Source: a virus
Reading direction: 5' to 3' (one strand)
DNA length: 37,905 nucleotides
Virus record (IMG/VR): IMGVR_UViG_3300017732_000021
Span: 1 to 37,905 of that record
A program made the position numbers and the translations under genes. Below, one piece after another: positions 32,517 through 37,905 of the stretch. Position 1 is the stretch's first letter, and each line of letters opens with the position of its first letter. The notes beneath the pieces are model-generated. The model was not told the DNA's origin and did not search any database. It saw nothing but the letters and a program-made list of their open reading frames with translations.

Positions 32517-32580
32517 GTATAGGTATGCGTGGGCGGGTACTGCCTAGAAACAGAAGTGCCACTTATATAAGGAACAGACT

Positions 32581-32844
32581 ATGGGTAAGAAAAGATCTAG
32601 ATCAACACAAACAAGTAGCGGTACACACTGTCAAAAGAAGTCAAGTTACAGCAAACAACAAAGACGTGAGTACAATGAAACATTTATGCAAGCAATTAAC
32701 AAACGCAGTGCTTGGGCAAGTGGCAAAAACGTAATGCTTACAATACCTAATCCAAATACAAATGAAACCAACAAACCTTTTATCCGTGTACCTGCGCATG
32801 AGCAGTGGGGCGACTGGCGTGGAAAGAAGGCTCCATCCAAATAA
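32581..32844 (+). CDS. Small basic protein of unknown function
   Basis: This 87-residue protein begins at ATG 32581 behind AAGGAACAG, directly after the tmRNA. It is rich in Lys, Ser, Asn and Gln. The first half is highly basic (GKKRSRSTQTSSG, CQKKSSYSKQQRREYNETF), suggesting RNA or ribosome binding. No family is recognised. Its 3' end overlaps the lipoprotein-like gene by 40 nt. Placement next to tmRNA and a ribosomal-protein-like gene hints at a translation role, by context only. Confidence 0.6.
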   Translation: MGKKRSRSTQTSSGTHCQKKSSYSKQQRREYNETFMQAINKRSAWASGKNVMLTIPNPNTNETNKPFIRVPAHEQWGDWRGKKAPSK

Positions 32845-33059
32845 TACTAATAGCAATTGTAATTGTGCTATTAGTTGCATGCAGTCCAATAATTACAACT
32901 ACTAGTTTAGTACACAGTATTGCAAAAGGTGATGCATTTGGCACAGTAAGTGGTGTAATTGGTAGCATGAGAAATGCTATAAAGTCCGAGCCAGACCTAC
33001 CTAAGAAAAAAACAAGAGCAGAGATTATGGAAGATCTGCGCAAAGCATTAGAAAGATAA
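32805..33059 (+). CDS. Small lipoprotein-like membrane protein
   Basis: This 84-residue protein starts at GTG 32805 or a later codon; no strong ribosome-binding site is visible. A hydrophobic segment (IILIAIVIVLLVAC) ends in a lipobox-like LVAC, so the mature protein could be lipid-anchored at the Cys. The rest is a charged, helical periplasmic or cytoplasmic tail (PKKKTRAEIMEDLRKALER). An outer-membrane spanin role is conceivable, but no inner-membrane partner was identified next to it. Confidence 0.6.
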   Translation: MGRLAWKEGSIQIILIAIVIVLLVACSPIITTTSLVHSIAKGDAFGTVSGVIGSMRNAIKSEPDLPKKKTRAEIMEDLRKALER

Positions 33060-33063
33060 ATCA

Positions 33064-33270
33064 ATGGCAGCAAAGAAAAACAAAGACAGCAAAGCCCACA
33101 TGATACCAGAGGGCGAAAAACGTGAGAATGCAACATATCATTTTCTTGCCCGCAAAAGCATAAGCATGATCCGTGAAGGTAAAAAGTTGCGTATGCGTAA
33201 GTATCATCCTAAATTAAAACAACATGTTTGGTTTGTAGAAACAAAGATGCCTAGTCACAGTGCTAAGTAA
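33064..33270 (+). CDS. Ribosomal protein bL33-like
   Basis: This 68-residue basic protein has a C-terminal half KLRMRKYHPKLKQHVWFVET with the bL33 pattern KxxxxKYxPxxKxHVxFxETK. It is preceded by a beta strand (TYHFLARKS), as in bL33. Bacterial bL33 is about 50-56 residues; here an N-terminal basic extension adds some 15. It sits just after a tmRNA gene. A phage copy might replace the host bL33 in the 50S subunit. The call rests on this pattern; no Cys pair is present, as in the Cys-lacking bL33 type. Confidence 0.7.
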   Translation: MAAKKNKDSKAHMIPEGEKRENATYHFLARKSISMIREGKKLRMRKYHPKLKQHVWFVETKMPSHSAK

Positions 33271-33359
33271 ACAGAGGGCCGGGATCAAGATGCCACATAT
33301 GAGATGTAACACGAGGATGTGTGCTACCTAACTAACAAAATATAAATGCCCATTAAACT

Positions 33360-33382
33360 AGCACCTTCGGGTGCTCTTTTTT
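33360..33382 (+). terminator. Rho-independent terminator
   Basis: AGCACC (33360-33365), a TTCG tetraloop and GGTGCT (33370-33375) form a stable stem followed by a T-rich run. It ends the tmRNA/bL33-like block and insulates the next genes. Confidence 0.92.
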
Positions 33383-33383
33383 G

Positions 33384-33391
33384 TTAAATAC
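33384..33391 (+). promoter_or_regulatory. Late-promoter-like TTAAATAC
   Basis: TTAAATAC follows the terminator and lies 20 nt before the nuclease ATG, which has GGAGAG as ribosome-binding site. It deviates from ATAAATAC at one base. Confidence 0.5.
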
Positions 33392-33411
33392 ACGACTGAG
33401 GAGAGAAGTCA

Positions 33412-33873
33412 ATGTATGAATACAAAGCAACAGTAGTAAAAATTATAGATGGCGACACAGTGGATGTGGATATTGATCTAGGATTTGGTATAGTGTTAAA
33501 AGATGAACGTGTAAGAATTATGGGTATTGATACACCTGAAAGCCGCACTAGTGATAAAGTTGAGGACTTGTTTGGAGAAGCAGCAAAAGCAAGAGTTGGG
33601 CAACTTATGGGCGAAACAGCGATCTTAAAAACGCAGATCAACAAAAATGGTGAGGACATGAAGGGCAAGTTTGGACGTATACTTGGTGACTTTGTTTTAG
33701 GCGATAAAATGCTTACTGAGATCCTTATTGAAGAGGGACATGCAGTGCCTTATACGGGCGGATCAAAGGCTGATACAGTTGCCGCACACGAAGCAAATAG
33801 ACAAAGATTAGTTAGTGAAGGCATTGTAGCAAAAGAAGATTACGATAGAGAAATTGCTAAACAAAACAGTTGA
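33412..33873 (+). CDS. Thermonuclease (SNase-like)
   Basis: This 153-residue protein matches the staphylococcal-nuclease fold. VVKIIDGDTVDVDIDLGFG and VRIMGIDTPESR contain the metal and catalytic Asp/Arg positions. GKFGRILGDF and LIEEGHAVPYTGG complete the fold. It cleaves DNA and RNA with calcium; in phages it may degrade host DNA or process packaged DNA. There is no signal peptide, so the site is cytoplasmic. It has its own ribosome-binding site and lies between a terminator and the lysin promoter. Confidence 0.9.
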   Translation: MYEYKATVVKIIDGDTVDVDIDLGFGIVLKDERVRIMGIDTPESRTSDKVEDLFGEAAKARVGQLMGETAILKTQINKNGEDMKGKFGRILGDFVLGDKMLTEILIEEGHAVPYTGGSKADTVAAHEANRQRLVSEGIVAKEDYDREIAKQNS

Positions 33874-33897
33874 CACAATGAATAATCAATGTATACT
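33870..33897 (+). promoter_or_regulatory. Sigma70-like promoter for the lysin
   Basis: TTGACA (33870-33875), a 16-nt spacer and TATACT (33892-33897) lie 31 nt before the ATG at 33929. The -35 overlaps the nuclease stop. The site supports the chosen start of the lysin gene. Confidence 0.65.
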
Positions 33898-33928
33898 AAT
33901 AATAGTTAAACAACTATTGAGGTTGCGT

Positions 33929-34561
33929 ATGTTTAGGTTCTTTGAGTATGTAGGAGTAATTACTACTGCTGTATTTGTAAGTATGTTTGTCGCTTCTGTA
34001 TCAGATAATACAGATTATATAATAGATCCAGGATTAATTAAACAAGCAGTTGCACATGAAGATGAATTAACATACAGTGGCGGCACAGAAGTTCATGCTG
34101 ACGAATTAAACTGTATGGCACGGAATATATACTTTGAAAGTAATAATCAAAGTAGAGCAGGACAAATTGCTGTTGCGCGTGTTGTAATTAATAGAGTGCT
34201 GGATACACGTTTTCCTAACACAGTATGTGAAGTTATAACTGAAGGGCCTATCAGGGAAAGTTGGAAAACTGCAAAGGATCCAGAGTTACCAGAAGAGGAA
34301 CGTATTTTTTATCCTAAGCGTAATATGTGTCAGTTTAGTTGGTACTGTGATGGACGCAAGGATGATATTCCTAGCAAAGATAATAATCATGCATGGCGCA
34401 TGGCTCAGGATATTGCCTTTAACGTAATGGTGTTTAATAAGTACAGTGGTCTAGTTGAGGGTGCAACGCACTATCATGCAGATTATGTAGATCCAGACTG
34501 GAATAAAACAATTACACTGATTACAAAAGTAGATGATCATATTTTTTATCGTTGGGACTAA
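33929..34561 (+). CDS. Cell wall hydrolase (SleB-type) endolysin with membrane anchor
   Basis: This 210-residue protein starts at ATG 33929 after GAGG. An N-terminal hydrophobic segment (YVGVITTAVFVSMFVASVS) could be a signal-anchor-release sequence. The catalytic domain matches the SleB/Hydrolase_2 family: LNCMARNIYFESNNQSRAGQ with the catalytic Glu, VARVVINRVLDTRFPNT, CQFSWYCDGRKD and EGATHYHADYVDPDW. It should cut peptidoglycan during lysis. Four cysteines could form disulfides in the periplasm. The stop overlaps the next start by one base (TAATG). Confidence 0.88.
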   Translation: MFRFFEYVGVITTAVFVSMFVASVSDNTDYIIDPGLIKQAVAHEDELTYSGGTEVHADELNCMARNIYFESNNQSRAGQIAVARVVINRVLDTRFPNTVCEVITEGPIRESWKTAKDPELPEEERIFYPKRNMCQFSWYCDGRKDDIPSKDNNHAWRMAQDIAFNVMVFNKYSGLVEGATHYHADYVDPDWNKTITLITKVDDHIFYRWD

Positions 34562-35319
34562 TGTTTAATCGAGAAAATGTAGCACAAGCAAAAGCAGACT
34601 TTGCAGAAAAACGTTACTGCGTTGTTGATAATGTTTTAGAGGAACATTACATTCAAGCACTGTACAAAGCAGTGCCTGAAATGGAATACGGCGTTTGGAC
34701 TTGTATACACAACAGTCATAACAAGTTTCGGTATGGATTCAAAGATAGCGATGAATTTGGACCTATACATAAACAATTTATTGAAGACGCAAGAGGAAAA
34801 TTTAGTTACTGGCACTATGCTTATTGGCTTCTAAAGGATCATCACAAAGTACATAAAAATAGATTCGTGACAGAGTTTAATCGTATTGTTACAGAAGATT
34901 ACAGTGTGACAAAGCCTGATTACACGTTTCACGATCTTGTTAGTGAAGTAACAGGTTTTACTAACATGTTTACAAATCAGCCCACATACAGTTATTATGA
35001 TCATACTGCCTGGCTTAATGCACATAATGATCCAAGACGCTGGTGTGCATATATATTTTATTTTAATGAAACATGGCTTGCACAATGGGGCGGACAACTT
35101 TGTATACTTGGAAAAGATGAACGAACTATTGTAGACAGTATAGAACCTTTTGGAAATAGATTATTAATTATGGATGTGAGTGAAGTCACAGGGACTCGTA
35201 TCAATAAGCACTTTATAAGTCCTGTGAGTATAACAGCAGATCATCCACGCTATAGTTTAGCAGGATGGTTTTATCAACTAGAAACAGACGGACCTAGTCC
35301 GGTAAGGAGTAAACAATGA
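34561..35319 (+). CDS. 2-oxoglutarate/Fe(II) oxygenase (prolyl-hydroxylase-like)
   Basis: This 252-residue protein has the double-stranded beta-helix pattern of 2OG oxygenases. WLNAHNDP carries His155 and Asp157 (HxD). WGGQLCIL is the typical beta-strand. NKHFISPVSI carries the distal His217. HPRYSLAGWFY has the Arg230 that binds 2-oxoglutarate. It would hydroxylate an unknown substrate with O2. Prolyl 4-hydroxylase-like members are frequent in marine phages. It starts on the TAATG junction of the lysin and overlaps the following gene by 4 nt. Confidence 0.87.
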   Translation: MFNRENVAQAKADFAEKRYCVVDNVLEEHYIQALYKAVPEMEYGVWTCIHNSHNKFRYGFKDSDEFGPIHKQFIEDARGKFSYWHYAYWLLKDHHKVHKNRFVTEFNRIVTEDYSVTKPDYTFHDLVSEVTGFTNMFTNQPTYSYYDHTAWLNAHNDPRRWCAYIFYFNETWLAQWGGQLCILGKDERTIVDSIEPFGNRLLIMDVSEVTGTRINKHFISPVSITADHPRYSLAGWFYQLETDGPSPVRSKQ

Positions 35320-35846
35320 CATTAAAACGTGATCTAATTGCAGCAGGTACTTTTATTGCCGTAAGTCTATTTGCACTCAATGCGCTTGCTGAATCATACA
35401 CTGTGCGTGGCACAGTAACAAGTGTAGAGCCAAGATATGCCACAAAGACTGTAACAGAACCTGTGCAAAAATGTTGGACTGAAGAAGTACCTGTGTATGG
35501 ACAAGGAAAGAATAACGACAGTTCGGTGTTTGGTATGGATCTAGAAGGTGCTATTATCGGCGGTATTCTCGGTAACAATGTTGTTAAAGGTGATAATGCA
35601 GGTGCAGCAGGTGCAATTATTGGTGGTCTTATCGGCAGTGATATGAAGAACAAAAAGAATCAGGAGATCACTGGATATAGACAGGTAAGCAAGTGCAATA
35701 CACAGTACAATGAACGCACTGAAGAATACCTTGCAGGATATAGTATTAGTTATGAAGCATTAGGACTGAGAGGCGTGATGTCAAGCACAAGAAGTCGTAA
35801 TGTTGGTGAAAGCATAGATGTAAACGTACAAATTAGTGCGTATTAA
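35316..35846 (+). CDS. Exported glycine-zipper protein
   Basis: This 176-residue protein has an N-terminal signal peptide (KRDLIAAGTFIAVSLFALNA) with an ALA-E cleavage site, so it is exported. The mature part contains a glycine-zipper double helix (GAIIGGILGNN, GAAGAIIGGLIGSD) typical of outer-membrane-associated 17-kDa/RcpM-like proteins. Two cysteines flank it. It may reshape the host outer membrane or aid lysis; this is inference. It overlaps the convergent minus gene by 14 nt. Confidence 0.85.
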   Translation: MTLKRDLIAAGTFIAVSLFALNALAESYTVRGTVTSVEPRYATKTVTEPVQKCWTEEVPVYGQGKNNDSSVFGMDLEGAIIGGILGNNVVKGDNAGAAGAIIGGLIGSDMKNKKNQEITGYRQVSKCNTQYNERTEEYLAGYSISYEALGLRGVMSSTRSRNVGESIDVNVQISAY

Positions 35847-36504
35847 TATACTGATAAATTCTTTTTAGCAAGCGTTTTATAACAGGATGCTTGCTATCAA
35901 AATTCCACATGCCCATGTATGCAAATAAGTCTGGACTTAAAAAATTGCCCATTTCATCTTTAAATTGGGCTGTTTTGCCTGCCATGCGTAGTAGTTTTAG
36001 TGCATCTTCTTTGCCTACTTGACGATACAATTCGTCAGCAATGTTCATAGCATATGCTTCTATTTCATCTGGACGGCTCATGTATTCGTAATTCATGTTA
36101 CGTTTATCTTTGCCCTGTGTATAATCTTCAAAGTCTCTTGCTCTTGCTTGTTTTTGATGAATCATTTCGTGTTTCATCATATCTAGTATACGATTTATTA
36201 ATGGATTTGGATCATTTACTGCCATGCGATCTTCTTTGTTGCTAAACACAAGTGTAATTTCAAATGGTATTTCACCATCTTCATCATCATCTTGTTCATA
36301 AGCAGCACTAGCGTTCATGTCACCTTTATCAACATTAGGACTTAGTTCCATTTCAACACGGGTAATGTCGCCAATGTTGCTTTCAAGTTCTGTGGCAATT
36401 TCTTTGGGTGTATGGCTACCTTGCGTTAACCAGTCTCTGAAACTTGTCAAACGCATTTTAAGTTCTTGCATATCGCTGGGTTGTGTAATTTCTTTAAGTA
36501 GCAT
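35833..36504 (-). CDS. HExxH zinc metallopeptidase-like protein
   Basis: This 223-residue protein starts at ATG 36504; a TTG just upstream would add one residue. KHEMIHQKQA at about 111-120 is the HExxH zinc motif with His112, Glu113 and His116. RPDEIEAYAMNIADEL offers a third ligand Glu147, a gluzincin-like layout. The first residues MLLKEITQPS resemble the tags on neighbouring late proteins. It could be a virion-associated or prohead-maturation protease, or a host-targeting one. A minus-strand ATAAATAC ends 3 nt before the ATG. Confidence 0.75.
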   Translation of the reverse strand: MLLKEITQPSDMQELKMRLTSFRDWLTQGSHTPKEIATELESNIGDITRVEMELSPNVDKGDMNASAAYEQDDDEDGEIPFEITLVFSNKEDRMAVNDPNPLINRILDMMKHEMIHQKQARARDFEDYTQGKDKRNMNYEYMSRPDEIEAYAMNIADELYRQVGKEDALKLLRMAGKTAQFKDEMGNFLSPDLFAYMGMWNFDSKHPVIKRLLKRIYQYINTH

Positions 36505-36507
36505 CAA

Positions 36508-36515
36508 GTATTTAT
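36508..36515 (-). promoter_or_regulatory. Late-promoter-like ATAAATAC (minus) abutting a start codon
   Basis: On the minus strand ATAAATAC is followed by TTG and then the ATG at 36504, so the motif-to-start distance is the same as at 10525 and 27021. It is one half of a divergent pair with the plus-strand motif at 36519. Confidence 0.7.
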
Positions 36516-36518
36516 TTT

Positions 36519-36527
36519 AATAAATAC
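36519..36527 (+). promoter_or_regulatory. Late-promoter-like AATAAATAC (plus)
   Basis: AATAAATAC lies 25 nt before the ATG at 36553, with a GGAG ribosome-binding site between. It forms a divergent pair with the minus-strand motif. Confidence 0.75.
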
Positions 36528-36552
36528 ATACACAGATTTTGGAGTTTATAAA

Positions 36553-36873
36553 ATGGCAGTATACGGAAGTTATGGCGGTCCTATCAAGGCTACACTAGGT
36601 AAGCAAAGTATTACTTGTATTAGTAATACTAATGTTGCCACAACTATCACGCACACAGACGATTCATCTAGTGTAGATAGTAGCAGACATGTCACAATGA
36701 TTATTACAAGTAGTGGAAACGCAACAATAGAAATTAATGGTGCAGCAACCGCAAACAGTCTTGCAATGACTAGTAGTGACACGCTTATTGCTAAAATACC
36801 AAGCGGCAACACATTAGGTTGCAGAGGGACAGCAAGCACGCCTACAATTACAGTTCATAAGGTAGTTTGCTAA
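36553..36873 (+). CDS. Small beta-rich virion protein, tandem copy 1
   Basis: This 106-residue protein is Ser/Thr/Ile/Gly rich with a beta-sandwich look. It is similar along its entire length to the next gene: GSYGGPIKATLGKQSIT versus GEFGGPVKDYLGSQSIT, then ATIEINGAAT versus CFIQINGSAT, then SSDTLIAKIPSGNTLG versus SSDTMIIKLARGATLG. Likely a decoration or tail component. It starts a late unit behind AATAAATAC. Confidence 0.75.
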   Translation: MAVYGSYGGPIKATLGKQSITCISNTNVATTITHTDDSSSVDSSRHVTMIITSSGNATIEINGAATANSLAMTSSDTLIAKIPSGNTLGCRGTASTPTITVHKVVC

Positions 36874-37181
36874 TGGCTGATTTTGGAGAATTTGGCGGCC
36901 CTGTTAAAGACTACTTGGGTAGTCAAAGTATTACTGCTACTACTGATGGCGTAGATACAACAATTACACATGAGATTACATCAGGATCAGCAAAAAGTTT
37001 AATCTGCGCAGTTACTACAGATGGAAACTGCTTTATTCAAATTAATGGAAGCGCAACTACAGGCAGTTTTCCACTTACTTCAAGTGATACAATGATAATC
37101 AAATTAGCTCGTGGTGCAACACTAGGAGCATTAGGCAATGGTGGAGAGAGGGCAGTCACAGTAAAGAAATACGTTTCGTAA
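36873..37181 (+). CDS. Small beta-rich virion protein, tandem copy 2
   Basis: This 102-residue protein starts at the TAATG junction with copy 1. It shares the blocks listed there, so the pair arose by tandem duplication. No catalytic motif is present. The divergence at most third and many first codon positions means the duplication is old. It ends at the base before a sigma70-like promoter. Confidence 0.75.
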   Translation: MADFGEFGGPVKDYLGSQSITATTDGVDTTITHEITSGSAKSLICAVTTDGNCFIQINGSATTGSFPLTSSDTMIIKLARGATLGALGNGGERAVTVKKYVS

Positions 37182-37211
37182 TTGACTTTTACTTACGGAA
37201 GGTAGTATAAT
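37182..37211 (+). promoter_or_regulatory. Sigma70-like promoter
   Basis: TTGACT (37182-37187), an 18-nt spacer and TATAAT (37206-37211) lie just after the previous stop. Only six bases separate the -10 from the ATG at 37218, so RNA from this site would be leaderless or nearly so. Confidence 0.7.
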
Positions 37212-37217
37212 AAAGTT

Positions 37218-37905
37218 ATGTTTTTAGGTCTACTCACTCTATTAGTTGCAATCAGTATCAGCGTTATTGCCGCATACTACAGTATACTAGGACTCACAGC
37301 AATTTTTGCTGCAGCATTTTTGCCTATTGTATTGATGGGCAGTGTGCTAGAAGTTGGTAAAATACTTGCTACAGTATGGCTACACATACACTGGAAACGT
37401 GCGCCATTTATAATCAAAGGTTATTTAACAAGTGCAGTCATTGTGCTTATGTTTATTACAAGTATGGGAGTGTTTGGCTTTCTAAGTAAAAGCCACATTG
37501 AACAAAGCAGTGTAGGCACAGAGCAAATTGCACAAGCAGAAGTTATTGATCAAAAGATTGCTAGAGCGCAAGCAAAGCAAGCACGTTGGTCAGGAGAAAT
37601 AACTAGACTACAAGCAGGTGAAACAAGTGGCAGAGTTGATGCACTCATTGCCCGTGAGCGCGAACGTATTAAAGATGCTCGTAACAGTTTAGCACCGCAG
37701 ATAAAAGCAGAGAATGACAAGATTCCTGGACTGCGAGAGCAAGCAGAAAAAGAAGTTTCACAACAAAACAAGCGTTTAGGCGATGCACAAAAGCGTAGTG
37801 CAGATGCAATAGCAGTTGCACAAGCAGAACTTGATCGTTTAGATGCTGATGTACTTGCTTACACCAAACAAGGAAAAGCAAAAACAGGAGCATTTGGCGG
37901 CACGA
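37218..37905 (+). CDS. Membrane and coiled-coil protein, cut by the window end
   Basis: The frame is open to the last base, so at least 229 residues are seen and the C-terminus is missing. Three or so membrane helices occupy residues ~1-95 (FLGLLTLLVAISISVIAAYY, FAAAFLPIVLMGSVLEVGK, AVIVLMFITSMGVFGFL). A long charged coiled coil follows, rich in Ala, Gln and Lys (AQAKQARWSGEITRLQAG, DNKIPGLREQA-like heptads). It may be a membrane-anchored scaffold or a tail-associated protein; many marine phages have such a gene. Promoter TTGACT/TATAAT is immediately upstream. Confidence 0.75.
   Translation, partial: MFLGLLTLLVAISISVIAAYYSILGLTAIFAAAFLPIVLMGSVLEVGKILATVWLHIHWKRAPFIIKGYLTSAVIVLMFITSMGVFGFLSKSHIEQSSVGTEQIAQAEVIDQKIARAQAKQARWSGEITRLQAGETSGRVDALIARERERIKDARNSLAPQIKAENDKIPGLREQAEKEVSQQNKRLGDAQKRSADAIAVAQAELDRLDADVLAYTKQGKAKTGAFGGT

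Larger units (their letters stand above)
32305..32565 (+). ncRNA. ssrA: Circularly permuted (two-piece) tmRNA
   Basis: The 3' acceptor part comes first. CGCCTCC (32355-32361) plus A and CCA (32363-32365) lies after a stem CGGGG/CCCCG (32338-32342 with 32350-32354). A 24-nt spacer with an ACAC/GTGT hairpin follows. The 5' part then starts GGGGGCG (32390-32396), which pairs with CGCCTCC over 7 bp and includes the G3-U70 alanine identity pair. Next comes GAAATAGGATCGACTGACAG, typical of tmRNA 5' domains. The tag frame (32475-32516) starts with resume codon GCA, encodes ANDNYQPEMALAA and ends with TAA. It should rescue stalled ribosomes and tag products for ClpXP. Boundaries are approximate; the T-loop is unusual (GGCGGTA). 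Confidence 0.93.
33271..33411 (+). other. Intergenic gap with terminator and late-like motifs
   Basis: This 141-nt gap holds a weak imperfect hairpin (about 33306-33327), a TATAAATG (33341-33348), a strong terminator at 33360-33382 and TTAAATAC at 33384-33391 before the nuclease. No tRNA or other RNA gene was recognised. Confidence 0.5.

Noticed and set aside
32525-32734. Plus-strand open frame starting in the tmRNA 3' part
   Set aside because: Its first half lies in the tmRNA and the rest is out of frame with the better-supported gene at 32581.
33341-33348. TATAAATG as a late promoter
   Set aside because: It lies upstream of the terminator at 33360, so it could not efficiently express the nuclease, and it misses the consensus at the last base.
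33271-33359. Possible tRNA or small RNA before the terminator
   Set aside because: No cloverleaf, CCA or T-loop could be drawn; only a weak imperfect hairpin is present.
1-37905. CRISPR array, IS element, integrase or attachment site
   Set aside because: No regularly spaced repeats, transposase or integrase motifs, or terminal inverted repeats were seen.

Overview
The window is most likely part of the genome of a tailed, T4-superfamily-like (myovirus-type) phage of a marine alphaproteobacterium, possibly SAR11 or a relative. It is about 37-38% G+C by eye and very tightly packed, with many 1-50 nt gene overlaps on both strands. The phage assignment rests on a gp41/DnaB-type helicase C-terminus, a PAAR tail-tip protein, a tail spike, a SleB-type lysin, class Ia ribonucleotide reductase with glutaredoxin, and repeated T4-like late promoter motifs (ATAAATAC or TATAAATA). 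The host assignment is inference. It rests on a circularly permuted (two-piece) tmRNA gene, a form known from alphaproteobacteria, some betaproteobacteria and some cyanobacteria, and on an AprB-like ferredoxin typical of SAR11-type sulfur metabolism.

Layout. 1-2.1 kb: end of the replicative helicase, and on the minus strand a C-family (DnaE-like) DNA polymerase without a PHP domain. 2.2-4.9 kb: two overlapping radical SAM genes and a class 3 lipase on the minus strand. 4.9-14.5 kb: a long late region of head or virion genes. Several products start with a short tag ending in [L/I/V]-x-E followed by A or G, like the capsid-targeting and prohead-protease sites of T4 internal proteins. The region includes a KWDG nucleotidyltransferase-like protein, a repeat-rich protein, two small paralogous beta-rich proteins and scaffold-like acidic proteins. 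14.5-18.6 kb: a glycosyltransferase-like pair (minus), an MGME1-like exonuclease and a B12-binding-type radical SAM protein. 18.6-20.2 kb: pectate-lyase-like tail spike. 20.3-27.0 kb: nrdA-nrdB followed by an overlapping operon of unknown, GNAT-like, DUF6614-like, amidinotransferase-like and glutaredoxin genes. 27.0-29.9 kb: PAAR protein, a large virion protein and small zinc-ribbon or exported proteins. 29.9-32.3 kb: membrane protein (minus), AprB-like ferredoxin and a Rieske-oxygenase homologue that has lost its Rieske cluster. 32.3-33.4 kb: a translation module of permuted tmRNA, small ORFs and a bL33-like ribosomal protein. 33.4-37.9 kb: thermonuclease, lysin, 2OG-Fe(II) oxygenase, glycine-zipper protein, HExxH metallopeptidase-like protein (minus), two tandem paralogous beta-rich proteins and a membrane/coiled-coil protein cut by the window end.

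How it works together (inference). Structural genes are fired by late promoters. RNR, glutaredoxin and nucleases recycle nucleotides. The lysin has its own sigma70-like promoter. The most unusual content is the host-derived redox and translation cargo: a ferredoxin next to a cluster-less oxygenase that may need it, and a phage tmRNA encoding the tag ANDNYQPEMALAA close to a ribosomal protein gene. No tRNA, IS element, CRISPR array or reverse transcriptase was recognised.
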